DNA from: JAJEFO01 sp965209045
GTDB lineage: Bacteria > Pseudomonadota > Alphaproteobacteria > Rhodobacterales > Rhodobacteraceae
Direction: 5' to 3'
Length of the DNA: 64,000 nucleotides
Assembly: GCA_965209045.1 (NCBI GenBank)
Contig: CBDBPW010000002.1
Span: forward strand, 1,054,001 to 1,118,000
A program made the translations under genes and the position numbers. Positions 7,857 through 16,034 of this stretch are shown piece after piece (position 1 is the stretch's first letter; each line of letters starts with the position of its first letter). The notes beneath the pieces are model-generated. The model was not told where the DNA came from and made no database searches. It saw only the letters and a program-made list of their open reading frames with translations.

Positions 7857-8657
7857 GTGGGTGTAGCGCCCGAGATAGCGCAGGACCTGGCCCGCGTCCG
7901 CGAACGGGGCTTTCGCGTAGACGACCCAGCCCCTGGATCGCAGCGCGGCCGCCAGGCGCTCGAAGTCGTGACCGTCGTCGGCAGGACTGTTATGCAGCTC
8001 GCCCTTGCGGCGCGCTGCGGAGAGGAAGTCCAGGCACTTTCCCCGGAAGACCTTCGACAGGGCCCGGACGGGGAACAGGAAGCCGTTGCGCGGCGGTGCG
8101 AGCCACCTTTCCCCGTCCGGGCTCAAGCCGCCGTCGGTGACGATGCAGTGGACATGGACGTGCTGCCCGAGGTTCTGGCCCCAGGTGTGCAGCACCATCG
8201 TGATGCCGATCTCGCCGCCGAGCCAGCGCGGGTTGCGTCCGAACTCCAGCAGGGTCCGGGACGCGGCCTTGAAGAGCAGCCCGTAGACGAGGCCGGGCTT
8301 CGCCTGCGCGAGAGGGTTGAGTTCGTGCGGCAGCGTGAACACCACGTGCCAGTGGCCGATGTCGAGCAGGCTGGCGGACTGCCTCTCCACCCATCGGGTC
8401 TGCTCGAGCGACTGGCACTTGGGGCAGTGCCGGTTCCGGCATGACGCGTATTGGAAACCCACCGCCCCGCACTGGTCGCACTCGGTCCTGAATCCGCCGA
8501 GCGCGGCGGTGCGGCAGGACGTCAGGTCGTCCACGGCCCGTTGCTGTCGCGACGAGAGCGGATGCGCCGCGCCGCAGGCGTCGGCGCATGCCCTCAGCAC
8601 GTCGGCCACCTCCAGCGCCGGCCTCTGGGCCGGCGCTGCGTGGTCTGCATGCGCCAC
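7857..8657 (-). pseudogene. IS91-family transposase, N-terminal part
   Basis: The first 267 codons of an IS91-family transposase. A zinc-binding N-terminus has CDQCGAVGFQYASCRNRHC followed by PKCQ. The HUH motif is HVHVHCIVTDGG and the catalytic Tyr region YLGRYTH is at the very end. The outer RIT is inserted immediately after RYTH. The C-terminal part is at 267-680 and the two halves join in frame. A 3' integrase fragment lies just upstream on the same strand, an arrangement often seen next to IS91-family transposases. Confidence 0.93.
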
Positions 8658-8660
8658 CGG

Positions 8661-8762
8661 TCAGGCCGGAACGGCGTCCGGGAACTCCAGCAGGTCCAGC
8701 GGGGACGGCGTGGCGCCCGCCGTCTCGTGGGCGAGATGCAGGTAGCGCATGGTCGACTCGAC
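8661..8762 (-). pseudogene. Integrase C-terminal fragment next to IS91
   Basis: The minus strand encodes ESTMRYLHLAHETAGATPSP and ends EFPDAVPA. This matches the tail of the tyrosine integrases that accompany IS91-like transposases, with Tyr in TMRYLHLA. Everything upstream is missing: the frame is cut near 8763, where the DUF5372 fragment begins. The boundary therefore marks a deletion or another element's insertion. Confidence 0.6.
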
Positions 8763-8771
8763 TATCGCACA

Positions 8772-9187
8772 AACCCCACATTGCGGGTGAGACGGTCAAG
8801 GTCTTCTACCGCTTCCATCCGCTCTGCGGGCAGCGGGCGACAATGCTGCTCCATCGGTCTCAACGTGGCGAACCGTTCTTCTTGGTCGCCGATCCGGACG
8901 GTCGTCGATATTTCATCCCGCGCTGGATGACCGATCCGAAGTCGGCGGAGTGGGCCGTCCGGAACGTTCCGCGGCTGTCACGGGTCGCCATGTCGGAACT
9001 GCACGGTCTCGTTGCGATGATTCTCCGTAATCCGGTTCCACCGGAAACAGGAGGTTGCGATGAGACATCGAAGACGGAAGACCCTGCAGAGGAAGCTGCC
9101 GCTCGCGCCGCCGCCGCGGATCAGCTTGCCGAGGGCCGTGAAGGAGGAGGCCGTGGTCGATGGACGCGGACAGGCGCCGCGCGCTGA
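8772..9187 (+). CDS. DUF5372-like protein, 5' end uncertain
   Basis: The frame carries GETVKVFYRFHPLCGQ and FFLVADPDGRRYFIPRWM. This pattern is seen in DUF5372 proteins, short proteins of unknown function encoded next to transposases and recombinases. No convincing start is visible: the frame runs back into the IS91-linked integrase fragment, so the 5' end is probably lost. The last about 45 residues overlap the next gene and are low-complexity. It pairs with the DruA-like gene that follows. Confidence 0.5.
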
Positions 9188-10073
9188 AGGCCGCAGAATG
9201 ACATCGGACAGCGACACGGTCGAGTGCCGCTATCACGGGCGCGACTTCACCGCCGCCGAGATGGCGCTGATGCGGTCGCTGATCGCGGCCTCCCCGCAGC
9301 AGACCCGTGCCGGGCTGGCGCGCGCGTTCTGCCACGCGACCGGCTGGACCGGGCCAGACGGCGGGATCAGGGCCATGATGGCCCGGCTCACGATGCTGGC
9401 GATGCACCGGGACGGGATCATCACGCTGCCGCCGCCCCGGCGCGCGCCGAGGCGGCTGCGGGAGCCGGAGCCCGGACCGGAGACCGACCCGCCGCAGGCG
9501 CCGATGCCGGAGACGCTGGACGCGGTGCGCCCGATCCGTCTCGTCCGGGTCACCGGGGCCGGCCCCGAGGCCAGCCGCGTCTGGAACGGGTTCGTCGCGC
9601 GCTGGCACTACCTCGGCTACACGCCCCTCGTCGGCGCGCAGATGCGCTACGCGGTGGAGGACCGCGAAGGCCGCCCCCTGGCCATGCTCGGCTTCTCGGC
9701 CGCGGCCTGGAGGACCGCGCCCCGCGATGCCTGCATCGGATGGTCGCCGGAGGTCCGCGAGCGGAACCTCCAGCGCGTGATCGACAATTCCCGGTACCTG
9801 ATCATGCCCTGGGTCCGGATCCCGAACCTCGCCTCGCACATCCTCTCCGAGGCGCGGCGCCGGTTGCCGCAGGACTGGCACGACCGCTACAAGGTGACGC
9901 CGGTCCTCATGGAGACCTTCGTCGAGATCCCGCGCTTCACCGGGGCCGTTTACAAGGCCTCCGGATGGATCCGCGTCGGCACGACCCTGGGACGGGGCAA
10001 GTACGACAGGAAGAACGAATGGGCAAAGCCCAGGAAGGACATCTGGCTCTGCCCGCTCCGCAAGGACTGGTAA
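9060..10073 (+). CDS. DruA-like (DUF4338) protein
   Basis: A 337-aa protein with a helix-turn-helix-like N-terminal part (FTAAEMALMRSLIAAS at about residues 60-75) and a DUF4338 domain from about residue 160. Domain signatures are RWHYLGYTPLVGAQMRY, GFSAAAWRTAPRD and NSRYLIMPWVRIPNLASHIL. An excellent Shine-Dalgarno (AGGAGG at about 9047) supports ATG 9060; an internal ATG at 9198 is the alternative. The first about 45 residues may derive from a separate small gene. DUF4338 is the DruA domain of Druantia defence, but it is also widespread in transposons; no druB-E genes are here. Confidence 0.75.
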   Translation: MRHRRRKTLQRKLPLAPPPRISLPRAVKEEAVVDGRGQAPRAEGRRMTSDSDTVECRYHGRDFTAAEMALMRSLIAASPQQTRAGLARAFCHATGWTGPDGGIRAMMARLTMLAMHRDGIITLPPPRRAPRRLREPEPGPETDPPQAPMPETLDAVRPIRLVRVTGAGPEASRVWNGFVARWHYLGYTPLVGAQMRYAVEDREGRPLAMLGFSAAAWRTAPRDACIGWSPEVRERNLQRVIDNSRYLIMPWVRIPNLASHILSEARRRLPQDWHDRYKVTPVLMETFVEIPRFTGAVYKASGWIRVGTTLGRGKYDRKNEWAKPRKDIWLCPLRKDW

Positions 10074-10096
10074 TCGGAACGTTCCGATTACCAGTC
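10065..10096. repeat. 32-bp perfect palindrome at DruA-like stop
   Basis: The arms GACTGGTAATCGGAAC and its complement meet with no loop and cover the TAA stop of the DruA-like gene. There is no T-run, so an intrinsic terminator is unlikely. The half-site TAATCGGAAC also occurs in the outer RIT core (7837-7846). Confidence 0.8.
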
Positions 10097-10223
10097 ATTG
10101 CCCTGCCTCTCCCCAAGCCCGTCGCGCCCCGTCGGGCGCGACGCCGAAACCCTGGTCGGGAGGCGCCATGCCCGCGCGGAACACCGGCTTGCCGTTTCTC
10201 TGTTGTGGGGGCAGAATATCGAC

Positions 10224-10502
10224 GTGAAACAATCATTTCAACGGTGCTTGGGTACTAGACTGCGGTATCCCCAATCCTCGGGGATTAAGGGGTCGCGACA
10301 CGATCACATGCGGGAGCTTCGCGTCCAGAGCGGCGGAAAGCCCATTCGCGTATTCTACGCCTTTGATCCGAGACGCACTGCGATCCTGCTGATCGGCGGC
10401 GACAAGAAAGGCGACAACCGGTTCTACGAGCGGTTCGTTCCGTTCGCTGACCGCCTCTATGACGATCACCTGAAAGAACTCAAGGAAGAAGGAGCGATCT
10501 GA
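10224..10502 (+). pseudogene. HigB/RelE-type toxin, N-terminally truncated
   Basis: The visible part reads RLRYPQSSGIKGSRHDHMREL, then PIRVFYAFDPRRTAILLIGGDKKG and NRFYERFVPFADRLYDDHL. This is the body of a phage-derived Gp49-like (RelE/HigB) mRNA interferase. Family members have about 35 residues ahead of this that are absent, and no proper start with ribosome-binding site is visible; GTG 10224 is the nearest option. It is followed directly by its antitoxin (stop and start share one base). Confidence 0.7.
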
Positions 10503-10864
10503 TGGCAGGACACCATCCGATTTCGAAACTTGAAAAAAAACTGCCTCCTGAGAGCAGGGCACTGATCGAGGCACGGAAAGCGGAGCTTCGCGCTTCGATG
10601 CTGCTTCATGAGGTACGGCAGGCCCGGGCCATGACCCAGCAGGCCGTTGGCGAGGCCCTGGACGTGCAGCAACCGGCTGTCGCGAAGCTGGAACGGCGCA
10701 CGGACATGTACGTGTCCAATCTTCGGTCTTACATCGAGGCGGTGGGTGGGAACCTGGACATCGTTGCCCGGTTTCCCGATGGGTGCGTGATCATCACGAA
10801 TTTTTCCGATGCCGGCGAGGATCGGATCAAGGTTGAACCGGTTCCCGAGCGTGCCGGATCCTAG
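10502..10864 (+). CDS. HigA-type XRE antitoxin
   Basis: A 120-aa protein with a helix-turn-helix at about residues 40-75 (EVRQARAMTQQAVGEAL, then VQQPAVAKLERR). The C-terminal part (YIEAVGGNLDIVARF) is typical of antitoxins paired with Gp49-type toxins. It should bind toxin and autoregulate the operon. The start overlaps the toxin stop (TGATG) and GAAGAAGGAG precedes it. With the toxin apparently truncated, this antitoxin may be an orphan. Confidence 0.85.
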   Translation: MAGHHPISKLEKKLPPESRALIEARKAELRASMLLHEVRQARAMTQQAVGEALDVQQPAVAKLERRTDMYVSNLRSYIEAVGGNLDIVARFPDGCVIITNFSDAGEDRIKVEPVPERAGS

Positions 10865-10869
10865 CTTCT

Positions 10870-11100
10870 CCGGCATCTGCAGCGACGAGGTTTGCCATTC
10901 CTTGGCGACACGATGCCCCCAACCTTCCTGTGACGAAATCCGGAGCGTCCGGCGGGCACGCTGCCGGTCTGTTTCGCCCAGCCCGCCGTCTTCCCTGTGA
11001 CGGAATTCGGCGGTGCCGCCCAGCACGGCTGTCGGTATGTCTCGCCCACTCCCCACCGCTTCCCTGTGACGAACCGAGGCCGCGGTCCTTCAGCGCGTCC
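10870..11100. repeat. Repeat array downstream of antitoxin (copy 1)
   Basis: About 70-bp units begin with TTCCTGTGACGAA-like sequence at about 10924, 10990 and 11059, preceded by GCATCTGCAGCGACGA and TTGGCGA. A second, shorter copy of the same arrangement lies at 12245-12400, also just after an antitoxin gene. No coding function is apparent. Confidence 0.6.
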
Positions 11101-11281
11101 TCCAGCCGCGGCGACCAGGCCGTCGATCTGCTCGGCCCGAAGACGATGATTCAATCCGGCCTGCAGCGAGGCAGGCCGGTGTCCAGCGGAATGGAGGAAT
11201 TCCGGTGCTGGCGCGCGTCAGGCCCTCCCATATGCACTGGGGCGAAGACATCCATCCTGCAAAGGGGCGGCTGATTTCGAA

Positions 11282-11310
11282 TTGACAATCGCTTGGATGA
11301 CAACTATAGT
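11282..11310 (+). promoter_or_regulatory. Sigma-70 promoter of toxin 11317
   Basis: TTGACA (11282-11287), a 17-base spacer, TATAGT (11305-11310). Only six bases separate the -10 from the ATG at 11317, predicting a leaderless message. The -10 lies in the palindrome AACTATAGTT, a plausible autorepression operator. Confidence 0.7.
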
Positions 11311-11316
11311 TATCAC

Positions 11317-11613
11317 ATGATCGAAGTGATCCGAAGCAGCGTATTCGACAAGTGGCTGTCCGGTTTGCGTGATCGTCGCGCAATGACCCGGATTGGCGCA
11401 CGCCTTGATCGTCTCGCCTTGGGGCACTTCGGCGATGCCGAGCCTGTCGGAAGTGGCGTTGCGGAGCTCCGGATCGACTATGGGCCAGGCTATCGGGTGT
11501 TTTGCCTGCGGCGAGGCGAGAAACGTGTCGTCCTGCTTTGTGGCGGCGACAAGTCGTCCCAAGCCAGGGACATCGCGCGGGCCAAGGCGCTCGCCAAGGA
11601 TTGGAAGGATTGA
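11317..11613 (+). CDS. HigB/RelE-type toxin
   Basis: A 98-aa Gp49-family toxin (putative ribosome-dependent mRNA endonuclease). Signatures: FDKWLSGLRDRRAMTRIGAR, GVAELRIDYGPGYRVF and VVLLCGGDKSSQARDI. The start at ATG 11317 rather than 11293 is chosen because 11293 lies inside the promoter spacer. The antitoxin follows three bases after the stop. It is related to the toxin at 26610. Confidence 0.88.
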   Translation: MIEVIRSSVFDKWLSGLRDRRAMTRIGARLDRLALGHFGDAEPVGSGVAELRIDYGPGYRVFCLRRGEKRVVLLCGGDKSSQARDIARAKALAKDWKD

Positions 11614-11616
11614 GGG

Positions 11617-11934
11617 ATGGAGAAAGTGACCTATGCTCCCTATGACACTGCCGACTACCTGAAGAGCGAAGAGGACATCGCAGCCTATCTTGAGGCGGTG
11701 ATGGAAGAGGGTGGCGATGACCCAGCCTACGTCGCCCACGCCCTTGGAGCCGTCGCACGGGCACGGAACATGACGGCACTCGCCCAGGAAGTCGGGATGA
11801 GCCGCGTCGGCTTGAACAAGGCGCTGTCGGCAGAAGGCAACCCGACGCTTGCGACGGTCTTGAAGGTTGCCAAGGCTCTTGATCTGAAGGTCTCGTTCGA
11901 GCCGGCTGCGGCCAAGGGGACTGGCGGAGCATAA
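11617..11934 (+). CDS. HigA-type antitoxin
   Basis: A 105-aa addiction-module antidote. The N-terminal YDTADYLKSEEDIAAYLEAV leads into a helix-turn-helix (ARARNMTALAQEVGMSRVGL) and the family signature SAEGNPTLATVLKVAKAL. It is the partner of the toxin immediately upstream. Expected to neutralise it and repress the shared promoter. Confidence 0.9.
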   Translation: MEKVTYAPYDTADYLKSEEDIAAYLEAVMEEGGDDPAYVAHALGAVARARNMTALAQEVGMSRVGLNKALSAEGNPTLATVLKVAKALDLKVSFEPAAAKGTGGA

Positions 11935-11939
11935 CCCAA

Positions 11940-12230
11940 GAACTGACGATCCTTGACCCGGCCGATCACCTGAAGACCGATCAGGCCATTGCCGACTTCA
12001 TGTGCGCCGCGCTTGAAACCAACGATCCGGGCTACGTGGTTCATGCCCAGGGTGTCGTTGCCCGTGCCAAGGGCATGACGGAAATCGCCCGCCGGACAAG
12101 GCATTCACGCGAGCAGCTTTATCGCTCGTTCAGCAGCGAAGGCAATCCCACGCTGCGCACGACGTTTGCGGTATTGCAGGCCGTCGGCATCCAGCTTCTC
12201 GCGACGAAAGCCAAGACCGTCGAAGGCTGA
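11940..12230 (+). pseudogene. Second HigA-type antitoxin, no clear start
   Basis: Six bases after the previous antitoxin a homologous frame reads LTILDPADHLKTDQAIADFM, then ARRTRHSREQLYRSF and SSEGNPTLRTTFAVL. It is the same family as 11617-11934, but no start codon precedes the conserved N-terminus; the first ATG (12000) would drop about 20 residues. It looks like a duplicated or acquired antitoxin lacking a toxin, either translated from a non-standard start or decayed. Confidence 0.65.
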
Positions 12231-12244
12231 CATCCAGGGTCACG

Positions 12245-12400
12245 CGCGGCATCTGCAACGACCAGATCCGGCCTTTCTTGGCGATGCCGCGCCCGCTATC
12301 TTTCCTGTGCCGAAATGCAACGTGTCGCCCAGGCGCGGCCGTCGGTCTGTCGCGCGCATCCCCTTACCTGTGATGAAAACCGCGCCGCGGAGCGCCGGCC
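12245..12400. repeat. Repeat array downstream of antitoxin (copy 2)
   Basis: GCATCTGCAACGACCAGAT, TTGGCGATGCCGCGCCCG and TTCCTGTGCCGAAAT follow in the same order and spacing as at 10870-10940. A second unit starts at about 12365 (TTACCTGTGATGAAA). Same repeat family as 10870-11100. Confidence 0.6.
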
Positions 12401-12484
12401 AGTGCTGCCCGCAGGAGACGGGGGCCGAACCGGGGCGAGCGTAAGCGAGCACGCGGCCGCCTCCATTCGGACCGCCCCTAGTCG

Positions 12485-13934
12485 CAATACTGTTGCTTTA
12501 AGCACAATTTGGGATGATTTCGGGCGTCCAGTCGTGCTGCCGGCGCGACACCGGACCGCGTTTGCGGAGGGGATAGCCGCTCATCTTCTGCCTGACGCCC
12601 CGCGGCCTGACCTGGCCGCGGCTGGAGACGACGCGCTCCTCGAGGATCTCGTCAATCACGCCGGCCGGCCGGTCCTCTGGGGGGGGAGGCGCCGGGATTG
12701 ATGATCCGGCGGCGCATGACGCGGACGGCATGCACGAAGGAAAGCCGGTCGGGATCCTCCCCGGCCTTCTCGGCGGCCTCGTGGATCAGGCGGCGCACGG
12801 CGTAGTGGGCGAGCATCAGCCCGTCGATCTCCTGGAAGACGAGATCGGGCGTCTTGCTGCGCAGGGCGGCGCCGGGCCCGAGGATGTGGGTCTTGACCTC
12901 GTCATACGCGGTCTCGATCTCCCACCGCTCGTGGTACAGCGCCGCGAGTTCGGCGGCAGGCGCGGCGCGATGGTCGAGCAGGGTGGTGGCGAGCATGATG
13001 GCCTCCTCGCCGCCCTCGATCCGGTAGGCGACGATCCGCACCGGCAGCTCGCCCCGGCTGCGCCGGCGGTCGCGGCCGCTGCCACGGATCACGCTCCGCC
13101 ACGAGCCGTCGTCGAGCGCCTCGACGACCGGGAACCTCATGTTCCCCTTGAACCGCCACAGCAGGTCCGAGCCAGTCGCCGCGGCGCGCGACCACAGCGG
13201 AAAGCCAGTATAATAACGGTCCGCGAGCACGAGCATGCCGGACGACAGGTGCCCGAGCAGCCGTTCGGCCTGCTCCGCCTCGCTCTCCGCGAGCGGTCCC
13301 GCATGCCAGGCGAAGGCCGCGTGCGTGCCGAGCTCCACCATCGCCGTCACCCGCGCCTGCGGGAACGCCGAACTGCCGCGCGACGAACCCGGCAGGCCGA
13401 AAGCCTCGCGGTTGCGCGCCTCGTCGGGCAGGTTCAGCGACGAGCCGTCGAAGGCCACGAGACGCAGCCCCCGGTACCACGCGCCGGGCGTCCCGGGACG
13501 CGCCAGCGGGGCCACGCAGCTGTCGCGAAGCGCCAGGAACGGCGCCGCGCCCAGCCGCGTCCGCGCCCGCGAGATCGAGGACTTGCCCGACACCCGCACC
13601 GGAAAGTCCGGCGATATCCACCGCAGGCCGTCGACCAGGCAGCGCAGCACCTCGCGCGCCGAGACCGTCCGGAACAGCGCCATCGCGATCACGTAGTAGA
13701 CCATCACCTCGGCGGGAAGGTCGCGCCGCCGCCTGCTGTCGCGGCCCAGGGACCGCAGGGCCGCGCGCACCGCCTCGCGCGGATACACGCGCGCGATCAC
13801 GCTCACGCTGAGATAGTCCGAAAGACGCGTTCCTCCGGCGAACGTGGCCGCCGTCCGTGCCATCGCGGAAACCTCCACAGGTTGTGCCGTCCCCGCCATT
13901 GTGGCACAAGAAATTCCTTAAAGCAACAGTATTG
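12485..13934. mobile_element. IS4-family element
   Basis: A 1450-bp element with 18-bp perfect terminal inverted repeats (CAATACTGTTGCTTTAAG at 12485-12502; complement at 13917-13934) and a 10-bp direct duplication CCCCTAGTCG (12475-12484 and 13935-13944). The duplication includes the IS1634 target duplication plus the first two bases of the IS1634 end. This IS4 copy therefore inserted after, and exactly across, the IS1634 boundary. Confidence 0.93.
12652..13899 (-). CDS. IS4-family transposase
   Basis: A 415-aa DDE transposase; ATG 13863 is an alternative start. The IS4 N-terminal domain (ARVYPREAVRAALRSLGR, VYYVIAMALFRTVSAREVLR) precedes the RNase H-like domain: first Asp in LVAFDGSSLNLPD, second in GMLVLADRYYTGFPLW and Glu in the YREK-like box YHERWEIETAYDEVKTHI. 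Full length and apparently intact. Confidence 0.93.
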   Translation of the reverse strand: MAGTAQPVEVSAMARTAATFAGGTRLSDYLSVSVIARVYPREAVRAALRSLGRDSRRRRDLPAEVMVYYVIAMALFRTVSAREVLRCLVDGLRWISPDFPVRVSGKSSISRARTRLGAAPFLALRDSCVAPLARPGTPGAWYRGLRLVAFDGSSLNLPDEARNREAFGLPGSSRGSSAFPQARVTAMVELGTHAAFAWHAGPLAESEAEQAERLLGHLSSGMLVLADRYYTGFPLWSRAAATGSDLLWRFKGNMRFPVVEALDDGSWRSVIRGSGRDRRRSRGELPVRIVAYRIEGGEEAIMLATTLLDHRAAPAAELAALYHERWEIETAYDEVKTHILGPGAALRSKTPDLVFQEIDGLMLAHYAVRRLIHEAAEKAGEDPDRLSFVHAVRVMRRRIINPGASPPRGPAGRRD

Positions 13935-13942
13935 CCCCTAGT

Positions 13943-16033
13943 CGGAACTTCAGGGGCACGATTCTCGCCCAACCCGTTGACATGAAACGGGAAATCGCCG
14001 TTCCGGCACCCCCGCAGCTGGACTCCTGTTGCCATAACCGGCGTTGCCGCGGTTTCCGGCCCGCCTGACGGGCCGTCCAGGCGCCGTTGAACCAGGGCGC
14101 GACATGCTCCCGAGATTCCGCTTGACACCATAGGCGAATCGGGCTTCGATGCGCACATGATGTTCCCATAACGGGTGCCCGCCATGGCCTTCAACATCGA
14201 ATCCGTCCCCAACCAGGCCGGAAAGCCCGCCATCCTCCTCCGCGAGGCCTGGCGCGAGGGAAAGCGGATCCGCAAGCGTACCGTCGCCAACCTCTCGAAG
14301 TTCCCGCCCGAGGTCGTCGAGGGCTTCCGCGCCGTGCTCAAGGGCGCCGTCGCCGTCCGCGACGTCGGCGACCTCCTGCAGGTGGAGCGCTCCCTCCTGC
14401 ACGGCCACGTCGCCGCCGTCCTCGGCACCGCGCGGGACCTCGGCCTCGAGCGCATTCTCCACCGGACGCGCAGCCGCGAGCGCGACCTGGCGCTGGCCGC
14501 CGTCGTGGCCAGGGTGCTGTCGCCCGATTCCAAGCTCGCCACCGCCCGGCGGCTGTCGCCGGAGACCGCGACGAGCAGCCTCGGCGCCCTGCTCGGGCTC
14601 GGCCCCGTCGCCGGCAACGAGGTGCTGGACATGCTCGACTGGCTGCTGAAGCGCCAGCCCTGGATCGAGCGGAGCCTCGCCAACCGGCACCTGGAGGACG
14701 GCACGCTCATCCTGTACGACGTCAGCTCCAGCTACCTGGAGGGCTCGAAGTGCACGCTCGCGGCCTTCGGCCACAACCGCGACGGCAAGAAGGGCAAGCG
14801 GCAGATCGTGTTCGGGATGCTCTGCGCCGCGGGCGGCTGCCCGGTGGCCGTGGAGGTCTTCCCCGGCAACGCCTCGGACCCGTCCACGGTGGCGCGCCAG
14901 GTGAACCGGATCCGCAGGCGCTTCGGCATCGGCCGCGTGGCGCTGGCGGGCGACCGGGGGATGCTCACCACGGCCCGGATCCGCGAGGACCTCGAGCCGG
15001 CGGGGCTCGACTGGATCTCGGCCCTGAAGACAAGCGACATCCGGAAGCTGCTCAGGGAGGGCGCGGACGGCGCGCCCGCGCCGCTCGTGCCCGAGGCGCT
15101 GGTTCCCGACGCCGTGGCGGAGGTCACGGGCCCGGACTTCCCCGGCGAGCGGCTGATGGTCTGCCTGAACCCCCGGCTGCGGCAGGAAAGGCGCCGCAAG
15201 CGGGAGGACCTGCTCAAGGCCACGGAGGAGGCGCTGCACGGGATCGCGGCGTCGGTGCGCTCGGGCCGGCTGAAGGGCCGGGAGGCGATCGACCGCCGGG
15301 TGGGCCGGGACGTGAACCGCCGCAAGGTCGGGAAGCATCTCGAGGTCGACGTCACCGACGACGGCATCGCCTGGCGTCGCCGCAAGGACCGGATCGCCGC
15401 CGAGGCGCGGCTCGACGGCGTCTACGTGGTCCGCACCAGCCTGGACGCCGCCTCCATGGGCGCGGCCGAGGCCGTGGAGGCGTACAAGGGCCTCGCGGGC
15501 GTGGAGCGCGCGTTCCGGAACGCAAAGAGCGACCTCCGGATCCGTCCCGTCTACGTGTACTCGGCCGACCACGTGAAGGCGCACGTGTTCATGTGCATGC
15601 TCGCGCTCCACGTGGAATGGCACATGCGCCGGCGCCTCGCGCCGATGCTGTTCGAGGACGACGACCGCGAGGGCGCCCGGGCCCGGCGCAGCTCGCCGGT
15701 GGAGAAGGCCGAGGTCTCGGAGAGCGCGAAGGCCAAGGCCGACACCAAGCTCACCCCCGACGGGCTGCCGGTCCACAGCTTCCGAACGCTGCTCGACGAT
15801 CTCTCGGCCATGGCGCTGAACCAGCTGCGCCTGCCGGGCCATGGCGAAAGCCTGCTGACCGTCGTCACCACGCCCACCCGGGTCCAGAAACGGGCCTTTG
15901 AGCTTCTCGGAGTGAAGCCGGACCAGAACGTTCCCATAAGGATGACAGGTTGACCGCAGCCCCCGGTCCGGGAAACCCCTGAAAATCAACAGGTTGGTTG
16001 CAGAAAACCGCTTTCGCCTCCCCTGAAGTTCCG
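13943..16033. mobile_element. IS1634-family element
   Basis: A 2091-bp element with inverted repeats CGGAACTTCAGGGG (13943-13956; complement at 16020-16033) and a 6-bp target duplication CCTAGT (13937-13942 and 16034-16039). The right copy lies in the stop codon region of the TSCPD-like gene. IS4 is inserted at its left boundary. Confidence 0.9.
14184..15953 (+). CDS. IS1634-family transposase
   Basis: A 589-aa DDE transposase. Visible blocks are REAWREGKRIRKRTVANLSK near the N-terminus, TLILYDVSSSYLEG with the first catalytic Asp, VALAGDRGMLTTARI with the second, and AYKGLAGVERAFRNAKSDL with the Glu, followed by HVFMCMLALHVEWHM. ATG 14184 is chosen; GTG 14175 is in frame. Single gene of its element and apparently intact. 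Confidence 0.92.
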   Translation: MAFNIESVPNQAGKPAILLREAWREGKRIRKRTVANLSKFPPEVVEGFRAVLKGAVAVRDVGDLLQVERSLLHGHVAAVLGTARDLGLERILHRTRSRERDLALAAVVARVLSPDSKLATARRLSPETATSSLGALLGLGPVAGNEVLDMLDWLLKRQPWIERSLANRHLEDGTLILYDVSSSYLEGSKCTLAAFGHNRDGKKGKRQIVFGMLCAAGGCPVAVEVFPGNASDPSTVARQVNRIRRRFGIGRVALAGDRGMLTTARIREDLEPAGLDWISALKTSDIRKLLREGADGAPAPLVPEALVPDAVAEVTGPDFPGERLMVCLNPRLRQERRRKREDLLKATEEALHGIAASVRSGRLKGREAIDRRVGRDVNRRKVGKHLEVDVTDDGIAWRRRKDRIAAEARLDGVYVVRTSLDAASMGAAEAVEAYKGLAGVERAFRNAKSDLRIRPVYVYSADHVKAHVFMCMLALHVEWHMRRRLAPMLFEDDDREGARARRSSPVEKAEVSESAKAKADTKLTPDGLPVHSFRTLLDDLSAMALNQLRLPGHGESLLTVVTTPTRVQKRAFELLGVKPDQNVPIRMTG

Positions 16034-16034
16034 C

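Noticed and set aside
9060..10073. Druantia defence system
   Set aside because: Only a DruA-like (DUF4338) protein is present, with no druB-E or helicase gene; DUF4338 is common in transposons.
10870..11100. CRISPR array
   Set aside because: Units of about 70 bp are divergent, without short identical repeats and unique spacers; no cas genes in the window.
13950..15989. A 679-aa minus-strand gene opposite IS1634
   Set aside because: Antisense shadow spanning the whole element including its terminal repeats.
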